From Impatiens glandulifera (lineage: Eukaryota; Streptophyta; Magnoliopsida; Ericales; Balsaminaceae), in NCBI RefSeq assembly GCF_907164915.1, contig NC_061870.1, positions 5,913,714 to 5,977,713 on the forward strand: DNA of 64,000 bases, given 5' to 3'. The notes under the pieces were generated by a model. The model was not told where the DNA came from. It saw only the letters and a list, made by a program, of their open reading frames with translations, and made no database searches. A program made the position numbers and the translations under genes. Below are positions 35,039 through 46,230 of the stretch, piece by piece. Within the stretch, counting starts at the first letter, position 1. Each line of letters starts with the position of its first letter.

Positions 35039-35300
35039 CACTACAACAAAAATGACTTTATCCACATATAAATCAAGGTTTTGTTGTGTATATATGTGCC
35101 ACTAATTTTTTTACCGGCACTTAAATTAGCGTCAATAAAAGTAGAGTCCGCAAAGGTCTTTTCCGACACATATATTTGTGCCGGTAAAAGGTAATTATGT
35201 GCCAATAATAGATTTACCAACACATTGCGTCGATGAAGATATATACCGACACATAAACTTGTGTACATGAATATAATTATGTGCCAGCAATTCCCTTTAA
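35039..35300 (+). mobile_element. CACTA (En/Spm-type) transposon left end
   Basis: CACTACAACAAAAATGACTT at 35039 is the canonical terminal inverted repeat of plant CACTA transposons. Behind it are subterminal motifs in both orientations (ACCGGCAC, GTGCCGGTAAAA, TTATGTGCCAATAA, CCGACACATAAA) between 35100 and 35295, as expected for transposase binding. No matching TTTTGTTGTAGTG end was found, so only one end is visible. The 120-codon minus ORF at 35041-35403 runs over the terminal repeat and is not a gene. Confidence 0.75.
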
Positions 35301-35830
35301 GACCTTTTTTTATTATCAATTTTATATTTATTTTATTAATATATTGTTGATGGAGATATATAAATATATATATTATTATAAAAAACCAAAAACTTAATAT
35401 CAATCATATAAACTCAATTATCAATCAAAATATTATAATATTCATTACTTATATTCTAACAAATCAAGTAATTACATATTTATTAATAAAAATTCATATT
35501 CTAATAAATCAAATATTTAAATATAATTAAAAATATAAACAAGAATTGTTTAACTTTTCGAAATAGGCATGACAAGAATTTCAGATTAATGAAAGAAATT
35601 ATCAAGTCACCATCTTTTTCTTTCTTTCAGATTAATAAAAACGATGAATGAATGAATTGAATATGAGGATGGTAGGTCCAGATGAGATGAGATGAAATTA
35701 GATGAAAGGTAATGTTGGAGCAATCTACTAAATGGATGAATGAATTGAATTATTCTACCTATTTGCAATACGACTCATTTGCAATAATATTTGTCTCTTC
35801 AAATTTCTATTATTGTGTCCGGGAAAACAT
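35301..35830. other. AT-rich DNA, possibly the CACTA interior
   Basis: No gene recognised. GATGAGATGAGATGAAATTA near 35680 is a short local repeat. The copia C insertion at 35831 interrupts this sequence, which resumes at 40279. Confidence 0.4.
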
Positions 35831-36027
35831 TGTTAGGTTGAAGAAATAAGGAAAGGAAGTTAAAAAAAATGAAATATTATTATTTTTTGGTTATTCAATT
35901 ATACCATTATATTACTAGGTAAAAATATAATCAAGATAAAAAATATTTCCCTATCTTAAATTTAAATAACGTAACTTATAACCTTTCATATTATCCTAAT
36001 AATTAATTAAAAACATTAATTTCAACA
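35831..36027 (-). repeat. 3' LTR of copia C
   Basis: 197 bp, TGTTAGG...CAACA in plus reading. It is next to the polypurine tract at 36028-36039 (plus CTCCCCTTAATA), which primes plus-strand DNA synthesis. Confidence 0.93.
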
Positions 36028-37400
36028 CTCCCCTTAATATTTTGTTGGTCATGCCTAACAAATCTCGTAAGTAGACGAATTTGTTCAAAAGAAGTTCTTT
36101 AGTAAATATATTTGCAAGTTGATCTCCGGTCTTTACGTGCTTGATCATCACTTCTTCATCATCCACTGCTTCACGAATGTAGTGATGTTTGAGATTGATG
36201 TGTTTTGTTCGACTATGAAATACCGCATTTTTCGACATAGCAATTGCCGATTGGCTATCGCAAAAGAGAACTGTAGCCATATCTTGTTTCTCCCCCATGT
36301 CTTCTAAAATCTTCCTTAGCCAAACCACTTGTTTGGTTGCTTTGTTTGCCGATACGTATTCAGCTTCGGCGGAGGAATGTGCAACTCTCTCTTACTTCTT
36401 CGAAATCCATGAAAAATACATGAACCAAGTGAATAACAATACATAGATGTACTCTTCATGTCATCCATGCTTCCATCCCAATCGCTATCACAGAACCAAA
36501 CAACTCAATATCTTCACTATCATTTCTTTCAAACATGAGACCATACTCCATAGTCCCTTTAATGTATCGCAACACTCTCTTTACAACTCCAAGATGAATT
36601 TTGCTTGGTCGGTGCATAAACCGAGATAATAAACCCGTAGCATACATGATATCGGGTCTCGTAGTCGTAAGGTACAACAAACTCCCAACCAGACTTCTAG
36701 ATTGTACCGCATCAGTATCACCACTACCATCATCTTTCACCAACTTCTAATTTACTACCAATGGAGTCATCACGGGATTACAATTCTCCATTTTGAATTT
36801 TGAATGAATACTTTGGGCATACTTTTTTTGAAAAATAAACACACCTCCATCATTTTGATCAATCTCAATACCCAAGAAGTAATGTAACAAACCCAAATCA
36901 TTCATCTCATATTTCTTCATCATATCAGATTTGAACTTATTAATCATGTTTTCATCATTTCCAGTAAAAATCAAGTCATCAACATAAAAAGAGACCATGA
37001 GCATACTGGATTCACCGTGATTGATGTAGAGTTTCGGCTCGCTAGGACTCCTAAAACATCTTCTCTCAAAGAAATACTCATTCATATTTCCATACCATGC
37101 ACAAGGTGCTTGCTTCAATCCGTACAACGCTTTCTTCAACTTGTATACTTTTTCTTCTTCTCCTTCAACATTGAAGCCTTAAGGTTGTACCACACCTCTT
37201 CTTTCAATACTCCATTCAAGAATGCAGATTTTACATATAGTTGGTAAAGCTTCCAACCTTTATGAGCGGCTAATGCAATCAACATCCTTATCATTTCGTG
37301 TCTCGCAACCGGTGCAAATGTCTCATGATAGTCGACTCCGGGTTGTTGAGTAAACCTTTTTGCAACCAATCTTGCCTTGCATTTTTTAACCGAACCATCG
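36028..37400 (-). pseudogene. Copia C reverse transcriptase and RNase H
   Basis: Minus strand: VAKRFTQQPGVDYHETFAPV and YVKSAFLNGVLKEEVW (37369-37160), KKALYGLKQAPCAWYGNMNE and SFYVDDLIFTGND with an intact YVDD box (37139-36950), and LGLLHYFLGIEI. Then SRSLVGSLLYLTTTRPDIMY starts RNase H (36700), with CDSQSAIAMSKNAVFHSRTK and KHVKTGDQLANIFTK to about 36060. Frameshifts near 37140, 36745 and 36450-36330 break the frame. The polymerase catalytic residues remain, so decay is by frame loss. Confidence 0.9.
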
Positions 37401-38595
37401 GAATTTATTTTTGTCTTGTAAATCTACTTCAACCCAATCACATCTTTTTCTTTCTAATTCTCTACTAAATCCCAAGTTTCATTTTTTCGATCATGTTGAT
37501 TTCTTCTTCCATCGCTTTCACCCAAACCTCCTCTTGAATAGTTTGTTCAAAGGTTTCGGGTTCTACAACACATAAATTACATCGAGTATATATGTCGTTC
37601 AAATTTCTTATTTTTACTAGAGTAAGGATCAGAATGGATGAACTCGATCCGGGTTGTGTTATCGGATATTGTTGATGCTCACTTGTCTAGATTTCTCCCT
37701 CTGATCTTCTTCAAAATCCCACATCTGTACATCCTCAACACCTTTCTCTTTCCAATCCCATTGTTTATTCATTGAAGATCACATCCCGACTTTCAATCAC
37801 CTTATTTTTCTTCAAGCGAAAAAGTCGATATCCCTTCGACTTGGTGTTATAGCCAACAAATATATATTTTTTACCTTTATCTTCAAGTGTGTTTCTCATT
37901 TGTTTTGGGACATGAGCTTAGAAAATAGATTTGAACACTTTCAAGTGATTGACCGACGACTTTCTATCCCCGGATCAACGCTCGAATGGTGTCTTGTTTT
38001 CAACCGCCTTCGTCAGACATCGATTCATCAAATAAACTGTTGTATAAGTTTCTTTGGCAAAAAAGTCAATGGTAACCCCTTTGCATTCATCATGGTTCTC
38101 TTCATCTCAACAATTGTTCGATTCTTTCTCTCAGCAACGCCATTTTGTTTTGGCGTATAACTCGTCGTCAATTGTCTTTCAAGACCAATATCTTCACAAT
38201 ATTTCTCGAACTCCTTCGAGTTGTATTCTCATCCTATATCACTTCTTAACATTTTAATCACCTAAACACTTTGTCTCTAAGCCATTCTTTGAAACTTCTT
38301 GAAAACAAAAAGTGCTTCCGATTTTTATCTCAAAAACTAGACCCAACACATTTTTGAAAAATTGTCGATAAAAGTGATAAAATATGTGTTACCTCCATGA
38401 GAGTTTTTGGACATCGGACCACAAATATTGGTGTGAACGAGCTCCAACAATTATTTTGCTCTCTAGGCTCTCTTTTTTTCAAATGTCTCTGGATGGATTT
38501 TACCAAGAGCACATGCCTAGCAAACATCATTCTTGTCGTCAATATTTGGAAACCCATACACCATATTTTTTCTACTTAGCAATTTCAAGATCTTA
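37401..38595 (-). pseudogene. Copia C integrase
   Basis: Minus strand, in shifting frames. CALGKIHPETF follows the zinc-binding part, then LERQLTTSYTPKQNGVAERK (about 38190-38110) is the segment around the catalytic Glu. FVGYNTKSKGYRLFRLKKNK and VIESRDVIFNE (37880-37780) form the C-terminal end. More damaged than gag or RT. Integrase would insert the cDNA; the AACAT duplication at the element ends is the footprint of an earlier functional copy. Confidence 0.82.
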
Positions 38596-39125
38596 AAGTT
38601 TGCATGCCCAAGCCATTTATTCCACAGCCATGACATATCTTCAACATTGACCTTCATCGATGCACAATTTGCAAGTTTAAGATTAAGAGGAAAATTTGGA
38701 TTCCTCTCCATCTTGACAACCGCACTCAACTCTATATTATTTTTCTTGTCAAAAATTTTACAATAATCATCATTGAAGTACAATGCATGATTATCTTAAA
38801 TAAGATTCCCAACACTCACCAAATTTTGAACTAAATTCGGAACAAACAACACATCATGGATTAGAAATTTACTTTTCTTTGAGTCTACGGTAATCGTACC
38901 TCTTCCATTTGATTTCACCACAACACCATTACCCATTGTGATCCGAGTTGTGTCGCTCTTGTCAATTTTGCAAAACATCGACTCATCTCCGGTCATGTGA
39001 TTGCTGCACCCACTATCAACATACCACTCATTATCATTTTTTCCGATAGCCGCTTGACATGCAAAAAATGTGTTTCCATCACTTTCACAATACCTTTTCT
39101 CCTCGGTATAATTGGCCTACTCTCT
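38596..39125 (-). pseudogene. Copia C aspartic protease and pre-integrase domain
   Basis: Minus strand: EWYVDSGCSNHMTGDESMFC contains the DSG active site (about 39030-38980). Then come GNGVVVKSNGRGTITVDSKK, VLFVPNLVQNLVSVGNL and a stop at 38794. WLWNKWLGHANFKILKLLSR with GFPNIDD (38630-38540) is the GAG-pre-integrase zinc-binding region. One stop separates the two blocks. The protease matures Gag-Pol inside the virus-like particle. Confidence 0.9.
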
Positions 39126-40038
39126 AATTGAATCTCAATAATCTATTTGCATATGAACAAACCTCTTGCAATGAAAACATTAAGGTTTACCTTTGTGATA
39201 ACAATTTTCTTCAACGTGACCTGATCTTTTACAATGATGGAAAAATTTGTTATCATGGAAGTTTCTACCTCCCCCTCCCCATCGGCCACGCCCCGACCTC
39301 TTCCATAACTTCCACCGCCACGAGAATATTGACGTTTACTCGAGTTTTCAGTAGAATCTTATTTTACACTCACTCTCGATTGAAAGGCACTTTCGAGGGA
39401 AGTTTCATTATGTTGCTTCATCCGTTGTTCATGCATCTCAAGAGAACTCATTAAATCGTGAATATTGAGTGACGAGAGTTCTTACATTTCTTCAATAATA
39501 TCCACCATATTGTCATACTTTGGATAAAGACTTATCAAAATCTTCTCACAAACCGTTTTGTCGGTCAAGTCGTCGTCAAAACACTTAAATTGGTTTACAT
39601 CTTCGATCACCCTTGAGAAGTACTCTTGTAGAGTTTTTTTCTCCTTCATCCTCAAATTTTGAAACTCTCGTTTGAGAGTCAATAGCTTCATTGTCTTCAT
39701 TTTTTCGCTTCCTTCAAATTCTTTTTGCAATATATCCCACGCTTCCTTCGATGTATTAACCCCTATTATTCTCGGAAAAAGTTTACGAGAAATACTTTGT
39801 TAAATAATAAACAAGGCCTTCGTATCTTTATTTTTGTTCTCATTTAACTTTTTATCCGATGATCGATCTGATGATTATGCGGCATCCTGATCTTCAGTGT
39901 GTCCGTTCTCCACCAAATCCCATAGATCTTGTAAGACTAAGAGTGTCTTCATTAAAACAATCCAATAATCATAATCTTCTCTATCGAAAATGAGTTGGGC
40001 TCCTCGTATTGGCCAAGAATCTCTTAGCATCGCCATGG
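39126..40038 (-). pseudogene. Copia C Gag (UBN2-type with zinc knuckles)
   Basis: Minus strand from an ATG at about 40035: RDSWPIRGAQLIFDREDYDY is the copia Gag N-terminus. The capsid-like core follows with EAWDILQKEFEGSEKMKTMK, LKREFQNLRMKEKKTLQEYF and DLTDKTVCEKILISLYPKYD. Then comes a Gly/Arg-rich RGGGSYGRGRGRWGGGGRN segment, and CCHC-like motifs CKRSGHVEENC and CFHCKRFVHM. Stops at about 39876, 39817 and 39482 break it. Gag packages element RNA. Confidence 0.88.
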
Positions 40039-40050
40039 ATCAATCTCGAA

Positions 40051-40062
40051 GCTCTAATACCA
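40051..40062 (-). other. Primer-binding site of copia C
   Basis: Minus-strand TGGTATTAGAGC matches TGGTATCAGAGC at 11 of 12 bases and lies three bases inside the 5' LTR end. Confidence 0.85.
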
Positions 40063-40065
40063 CTA

Positions 40066-40278
40066 TGTTGGGTTGAAGAGAAAAATAAGGAAGGAAAGTT
40101 ACAAAAGGAAATGAAATATTATTATTTTCTGGTTATTTAATCAAACCATTACATTACTTGGTAAATATATAATCAAGATGAAAATATTGTCCCTATCTTA
40201 GAATTAAATAACGTAACTTATAACCTTTCATATTATCCTAATCAATACCATAATTAATTAAAAATATTAATTTCAACA
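40066..40278 (-). repeat. 5' LTR of copia C
   Basis: 213 bp, TGTTGGGTTGAAG...TTTCAACA in plus reading. It is about 16 bp longer than the partner LTR at 35831-36027 and clearly homologous along its length. Confidence 0.93.
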
Positions 40279-41049
40279 AACATTTCATGACTTTTACGAA
40301 AACATTATCTATTTTCAACCTTCTTAGACATTACATCTGTATTAAATATAATTATTTACTCAAAACTCAAGGAGGTGAAGGCATATGAAAAATTATAGAA
40401 GAAAGATCCAATCAACATAAAAAATGTAAATTTCCAATATTTAAAAGAGAATATGAGCGAGAAAAGTATTTTTAGGAAAGAAATTAGCCTAACCAATATT
40501 ACTAACGCTCAACGAATGTGATAATTTAGTTTATCTTCTCTTTTTATTCATGATTAGCCTATTCTTAATCTCTTTAGATATGTGAGAATTAGTTAATTAC
40601 TATTTGATTTTCTCATAAGTCTTTCGTTTTAACCTTGGCGTGAACTCACAAACATAAAATAAGATATTATGCTATAGTGTTCTTTAATGTCGGATCACAA
40701 AATAGAAGTTACGTTAACATAATGTCTGATACTAAATATCTTTTTAAGAAGGAAAACATTCATTGGCATTGCATAAATTGGTAATATTTGAGAAGACACT
40801 CACATGAGTAAAAGTGTTACAACATCTTCTTCATTCTAAATAAGTGTATTATGTATCTAAACGAATGTTTATATGAGGAAATAATGGAAGCACATATGTG
40901 AATCAGGAAATAAATAAAACAAACTTAGTTTAAAATTATATAATATAAAAAAATGAGTAAATACATAAACAAATATCAGATGTAATCAAATCTGAAAACG
41001 AGTTAATATCTCATATTATTTTAGAACAAGAGATGAGACTATAAAGACA
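40279..41049. other. AT-rich DNA, nothing recognised
   Basis: Continuation of the sequence into which copia C inserted. No coding similarity, no CACTA right end and no repeat structure was seen. Confidence 0.4.
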
Positions 41050-41512
41050 GTTAGCAATTCTGAGAATATAAATTATCTATTTCGGGAATAATTACACCAT
41101 GTGGTAAAAAACTATCACCCTAAGAATGAAAACGGAATAATAGAAACCACAATGGAATGCAAAATAATAGCATAAAAGTAAGAAATAACGAAAATAACGA
41201 CACAAGAATCTTACCCAGGTTCGGACTAATAATGTCCTACGTCCTACTTTAGAGAATCGATTCAATAAAGTTATAATAGGGATTACAAACTTTAACACAC
41301 TTTGTTTGTTTTAGGTTTTAGTCTATGCCTCTTCTCGTTTACAATGTATATATATAGGATTTTAGAAGTCATAATTAGGGTAAAGATCATGTGATATCTT
41401 TGACATCTCCACCATGATATGATCCCATGGAGATTAGTTAACCTTTAAATGATAATACGATTTGATTGACATTCTCATCATTATGTGATTTCAAACCTTT
41501 CTGAATCCAACA
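41050..41512 (-). repeat. 3' LTR of minus-strand copia D (approximate)
   Basis: On the minus strand it starts TGTTGGATTCAGAAAGG at 41512, after an AAAAGGGGGAAG purine tract at about 41532-41543. It contains CCTATATATATACATTG, a TATA-like segment. The distal end near 41050 is not fixed by a terminal CA or a partner LTR. Confidence 0.55.
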
Positions 41513-41599
41513 ATTAATCATACATATTTTCTTCCCCCTTTTGTACCTAACATTGGGAACACGAAATTGGGCCTTAAAACCCTAGCCAAATTTCACAAA

Positions 41600-42103
41600 T
41601 TCTCCACCTTGCCTCTATGTTTATTTTCAAACGAATGAGCCTCATCACCAAGAACACCCTAGGACCGATCCTCCTACTTCTCTAATTACATTCCAACCTT
41701 TGTGATGTGAATCAAGTTACAACATTTCCAAAACTTGATTTTCGTCACAACCTTGTGATCATATCTGTGGAATTCTCATCTATGTGAACCTTCTCCACAA
41801 CTACCGCTCCACTCGCTATGACATCTCGAAGTGAAGTCAAATGTCGATATACTTTGTGTGCTCGTGAAACATCGAGTTCTTGGACAAGTGTATGACGCTT
41901 TGGTTATCGCAAAACAACTCTAATTTATCGTGCTTCACCGTAAATTCACCCACGAGACACTTCAACCAAAGTTCCTCTTTAACGCCCTTCTTCATAACGA
42001 TATATTTGGCCTCCGTTATTGAAAGGGAAACTACGGTTTATAATTGTGCCTTCCAACTTACCGAGCATCCAAATAGGGTAATCACATATCCAATTAGGGA
42101 CCT
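41600..42103 (-). pseudogene. Copia D RNase H, 3' part (left of the SIRE-like insertion)
   Basis: Minus strand: IGYVITLFGCSVSWKAQL, then LSITEAKYIVMKKGVKEELW, LFCDNQSVIHLSKNSMFHEH and TKYIDI. The reading joins exactly with the right-hand piece at 52847: the codons of DFAGDLNKRR on that side are continued here by S-L-I-G-Y without gap once the target duplication is counted once. This shows that copia D predates the 42104-52846 insertion. Several stops occur. Confidence 0.9.
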
Positions 42104-43379
42104 TGTTAGATTAAGTTAAAGAAAGAAAAATGGAGAAATTATTAAATTAAGATTAAAGGGGAAATCGTTAAATAAAGTTGAATTATGAAAAATGGCTTAC
42201 TTGATTAAAATGAACATAGGATAATTAAAATGAACACACATAGTTTTGATGAATAAATAAAACTAATTTCAGCAATGTTTTAATGTGCAAGAAAATTCAA
42301 AGAAACATTAGCAATAGAGTAGCCCATCAGTAGTGTTGCGCCAACAACTGAGTTGTCATCAGCAGTGTTGCGCCAACAACTGTGTTGCGCTAACTGCTGA
42401 GTAACCTATCAGTAATATTGCCCCAACAGCTGAGTTGCCATCAGCAGTGTTGTGCCAACAGTTGTGTTGCAAAATAGTTGAGTTCCCATCAGCAGTGTTG
42501 CGCCAACAACTGAGTCTACTATCAGCTGAGTAACCCATCAGCTGAGTAGATCATCAGTAGAGCTCACTATCAGTTGAGTTCCACATCAGCTGAATACATC
42601 AAAATGTATAACTAGCACTTTGCTCTAACAGGCAAAACGATAAACACATATTCCATTCTCCTATGCACTACAATCTCGTACGCCATGTACTAATGAATAT
42701 TCGATTTTCCTGCGCATTACCCCGTACTAATGAATATTCCATTTGTCTGCACACTACCCCGTACGCCAAGCATACGAGAAACGTATCACTACCACTTGTC
42801 AACAAAATGGATTCAACCGTTGTCATGATTCAAGGATAAAAAGATATTAGAGAACAACGACGAATCCTTTTGTTCTCTCCGCGCTCAATATTCTCGGTTC
42901 AAAAGCTCTATTGTCAGCGAGTGATTTTGCAAGTGACTACATTACGCATAAGATAATATTTTGTAATCATTTATCATTGTGTAAGTTGAACAAAGAGACG
43001 TCTATTCAACAAGATAGTGTGAGAGCTAGGAGTTCAGACATGCAATTGTTAAGACCTGTGATCTGAGTGGATTTGTGTAGAGGCTATACAAATCAAAGTC
43101 TTCTAGTGGAATCCTTTTGGAAACAGAAAAAGTGGTGACATAAAAGCTTCATCTCCGAACATCCATAAAATCTTATGTTGTCTGTTTATAGTTTCATTCA
43201 GTCTTATATCTATCGCTTCAAATTCTACAAGCATTTTCCACACTTGAAACCGTTCTAGAGCTTGTTATGATTTGATAAAGAATAGAAAAAATTATCAATC
43301 CCTAATAGGATTAAAATCGAATTTAAGTGAAAAATAAAACAACCCCCCCACCCTTTTACTATTGTCTTTGAACCTAACA
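42104..43379 (+). repeat. 5' LTR of element E with a U3 minisatellite
   Basis: 1276 bp. U3 (about 42320-42610) is built from variants of CATCAGCAGTGTTGCGCCAA plus CAACTGAGTTG and ATCAGCTGAGTA. The shared core GTGGTGACATAAAAGCTTCA then TCTCCGAACATCCATAAAATC is near 43132-43182, followed by U5 with TCCCTAATAGGATTAAAATC and a C-rich tract. Ends AACCTAACA. Confidence 0.93.
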
Positions 43380-43381
43380 AG

Positions 43382-43394
43382 TGGTATCAGAGCC
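43382..43394 (+). other. Primer-binding site of element E
   Basis: TGGTATCAGAGCC, a perfect match to the plant copia initiator tRNA-Met PBS, two bases after the LTR end. Confidence 0.95.
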
Positions 43395-43432
43395 AGGTTT
43401 TCTATTCCTATGCTACCGCAAATATTTGAATC

Positions 43433-44252
43433 ATGTCTTATCTAAATAAGATTCTAATGTTCTCAATGGAAGACTATGATGACTGGAAGATCAGAATGCA
43501 AGTACATCTCGCATCACAAGATGATGATATGTGGTATGTCATCACAGATGGCCCCATGAAGATACTAAAGGTCAACACAGCCACAAATACAACGGAGGGT
43601 GCTCTTGAGATGAAGGAGAAACCCAGATAAGAGTGGACTACTGAAGACAAAAGGAAGGCCAACCTCGACAATGTAGCCAAAGACATAACTTACAAAAAAT
43701 TAGACAAAAACATTTTCAGTAAGATCAAGTCATGTTCCACTGTCAAAGAGATCTGGGAGAAGTTGAATCAACTTTGTGAAGGCAACAACCAAACAAAAGA
43801 CAAAAAGCTGATGGTTTCCACACAGAAGTTTGACAGCATGATAATGCATTCGGGTGAGATTATGACTGAATTTGATGATAGATTCAGCATCATAGTCATC
43901 AAACTCTCAACCCTAGGAAAGTTATATAGTGGTAGTGAAGTTTTTATCAAATCTATGAGAGTTTTTCCTAGAGAATGGAATATTAAGACAATGTCTATGA
44001 GGGAATCTAAGGACCTCAACAAGATCGAGTTGTATGATCTCTTTGCCGATCTAAAGGCCTACGAGTTTGAGATAAACTTAATGAATGAGGAGGGGCTGTT
44101 CACCTTCATCACAACACAAGCACTGATGACTGTTGAAGAGTCACATGCTTCGACAACTGTTAAGTCAACTGAATAGATCAAAGACGATGCGATATCACTA
44201 TTTATCAAAAAGTTTGGCAAATTCATGAGGACATTCTAACTCTAATATTAAT
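43433..44252 (+). pseudogene. Element E Gag, N-terminal part
   Basis: ATG at 43433 starts MSYLNKILMFSMEDYDDWKI, the expected SIRE-type Gag start 39 bp after the PBS. A TAA follows codon 65 (43628). The frame then continues with TTEDKRKANLDNVAKDITYK and QKFDSMIMHSGEIMTEFDDR, MRVFPREWNIKTMSMRESKD and LKAYEFEINLMNEE to another stop at 44174. KKFGKFMRTF precedes the nested solo LTR. The gag in element F (62514 onward) is a close relative in the same order. It would form the particle shell. Two stops plus the insertion make it inactive. Confidence 0.88.
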
Positions 44253-44257
44253 AAGAA

Positions 44258-45749
44258 TGTTAGAAAAAAATAGATAATTAATTATTAGCATTAATTAAAT
44301 GTTTTTGAAGAAACTAATCAAGTTAAATTTCATGTAGGATAAAGAAAACTGGAAATAAAGTTGAATCAGTAATAGCTCAAAAGTCGGTTTATCTCAAAGG
44401 AATAACCGGTAGTTTCTATCGATTTTATATCTTAAGCGTAATCGGTTTTATGTCAAAGTCGGTTATATCTCAAAGGCATAACCGGTAGTATCTATCAGTT
44501 TTATATCTTAAGCGTAATCGGTTTTATGTCAAAGGCGTAACTAGTTTTATCTCCATATCGGTTTTATGTCAAAGTCGGTTTTATGTCAAAGGCGTAACCG
44601 ATTTTATCTCCATATCGGTTTTATGTCAAAGTCAGTTTTATGTCAAAGGAGTAACCTGTTTTATCTCCATATCGGTTTTATCTCTATATCGGCAATATCT
44701 CGAACCGACTATATCTCAATTAGGCTTTTATCTAGGCGCAACCGGTAATATCTCAATCGTTTCTATCTCATGCGTAGCCGGTAGTCTGTATCCCTGCAAT
44801 CGTTATAAGCATATCCAGTAATTGCAGAAAATAGTCTTCTTGTCTCCAGACTGTTTTGTTGCCATTTTAGTGTAAGTCTGATGAAGATTTCTTGAGAGCA
44901 TATGTCTGACATCCTGATTCAGACTGCCAAATCATTAGAAGAAAAAAATCGTATGTTGTATGCTCGTCGTAAATCATTAACCCAATTAATGATCTCTTGG
45001 ATTATTACTATCAGAGTAGAGACAAGATCAAAGGATATCTCATCTGATGTACTACTCTGGACTTCAACCAATCATGATCAAGAAAGGTGTACTACCAAGC
45101 AAATATAGCCGTTGAAGTCGCAAATATATCCGTTGATGTATTTGTCTACTTAAGAAGACAGAAGCCAGCTGCTTTAGTACCTTGAAACAAGCACCTTACA
45201 AACCTTTTGTACAACCATTTTCACCCTGAACTACTGCAATCAAATCGCTCAAACTTTTGAAACTTATCAATTGTCAAAGAGTGTATTACAATACTACCCA
45301 TTCCGTGTGAGTGGTGAGCATTGTAAGTTGACAGAATTTATTTCCGTTAAACAGAGTGAGTTTATTGAAAGGTTGAAAATAGGCAGTAACTAAGCCCTAA
45401 GTGTTCTACTAAGTCTGTGTACGTGTTATAAATAGAACGAATATTCAAGTGAATATCCTTCTCAAAGGTTTGTGAAGAATGGGTGACTTAGTAGCTTCAT
45501 CTTCGAACATCCATAAATCTTGTGTTCTCCTTATCATTATCTAAACCATTTAGTTGATGTTACTTCAAGTTGAAACATACATTTCCGCACTTGAACTCGG
45601 TTCAAGAGTTTGTGACAATTTGTGCAAAGTAGAATTCAGATAATCAACCTCTAACAGGGTTATTATTGATTGGCGTGTGTGTAAGTGTTTTTCAATAGTT
45701 CGACCCTAGTCCCTATTTTCGATCCCAGTCCTAAATAAGTAACAATTAT
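44258..45749 (+). mobile_element. SIRE-type solo LTR nested in element E gag
   Basis: Starts TGTTAGAAAAAAATAG at 44258. AAGAA lies directly before it (44253-44257) and again at 45750-45754 (extended match ATAAGAA), where Gag coding resumes. The end reads GTAACAATTAT in place of a clean CA, so the last bases are altered or the boundary is a few bases earlier. U3 at 44390-44760 is an array of CGGTTTTATGTCAAAGTCGG and GCGTAACCGGTAGTATCTAT variants. The shared core (GGGTGACTTAGTAGCTTCAT, TTCGAACATCCATAAATC) is at 45480-45520. Confidence 0.85.
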
Positions 45750-45754
45750 AAGAA

Positions 45755-46230
45755 TGAATCCAATGCTAATTTAAAATGTTTAATTGTAACAAACCAGGTC
45801 ACTTCAAGGCTGATTGTAGAAAACCCAGATAGGATGACAAGAAGTCATTCGGGAGGAGGACAAGAAGGAACAGATGGTTGTGCTGGTTGAGGAAAGCAAG
45901 AGTAAATGGGCCGAAAGTGACTCCGATGATAGCTCCTCAAGTAAAAGTGAGGAAGAAACTGTCAAATGCATCATGACAGATGACAACGAGGTATTTGACT
46001 TCACCTCTAACGAATTCACAAGAGATGACTTAACTACTGCACTCAATGACATGGTCATTGAGTACAAGAATTTATCAGACTTTTTTAACGAAACAAATTT
46101 GAAAAACAATATGACAATACAAGTTTTTCAACTCAAAACAAAAAACCAGAAACTTTGAAAAACAAAATGAATGAGCTATCAATTGAGAATGAGAAGCTCA
46201 AAGAAACAGTTCAAAGTTATCTACTCAAAA
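45755..46230 (+). pseudogene. Element E Gag zinc knuckle and acidic C-terminus
   Basis: ESNANLK then, after a one-base deletion, the CCHC knuckle (C-x2-C-NKPGHFKADC) at 45776-45826 and KPR. Then come an acidic/serine part (SDDSSSSKSEEETVKCIMTD) and EFTRDDLTTALNDMVIEYKN. The same order occurs in element F (SDSDDELTCLM, FTKDELYDALNDMVEEYKN). Frameshifts are present. The knuckle binds element RNA. Confidence 0.82.

Larger units (their letters stand above)
35831..40278 (-). mobile_element. Complete Ty1/copia element C, 4448 bp
   Basis: Two LTRs (35831-36027, 197 bp; 40066-40278, 213 bp) both start TGTTRGGTTGAAG and end TTTCAACA in plus reading. The flanking five bases match: AACAT at 35826-35830 and at 40279-40283. 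A PPT (TATTAAGGGGAG, minus) abuts the first LTR and a PBS (TGGTATTAGAGC, minus) lies near the second. Gag, protease, integrase, RT and RNase H follow in copia order. LTRs differ by indels and substitutions, and the ORF has a modest number of stops, so it is an old but structurally complete copy. Confidence 0.95.

Noticed and set aside
35041..35403. 120-codon minus-strand ORF
   Set aside because: It runs through the CACTA terminal repeat and subterminal motifs, so it is non-coding transposon end sequence.
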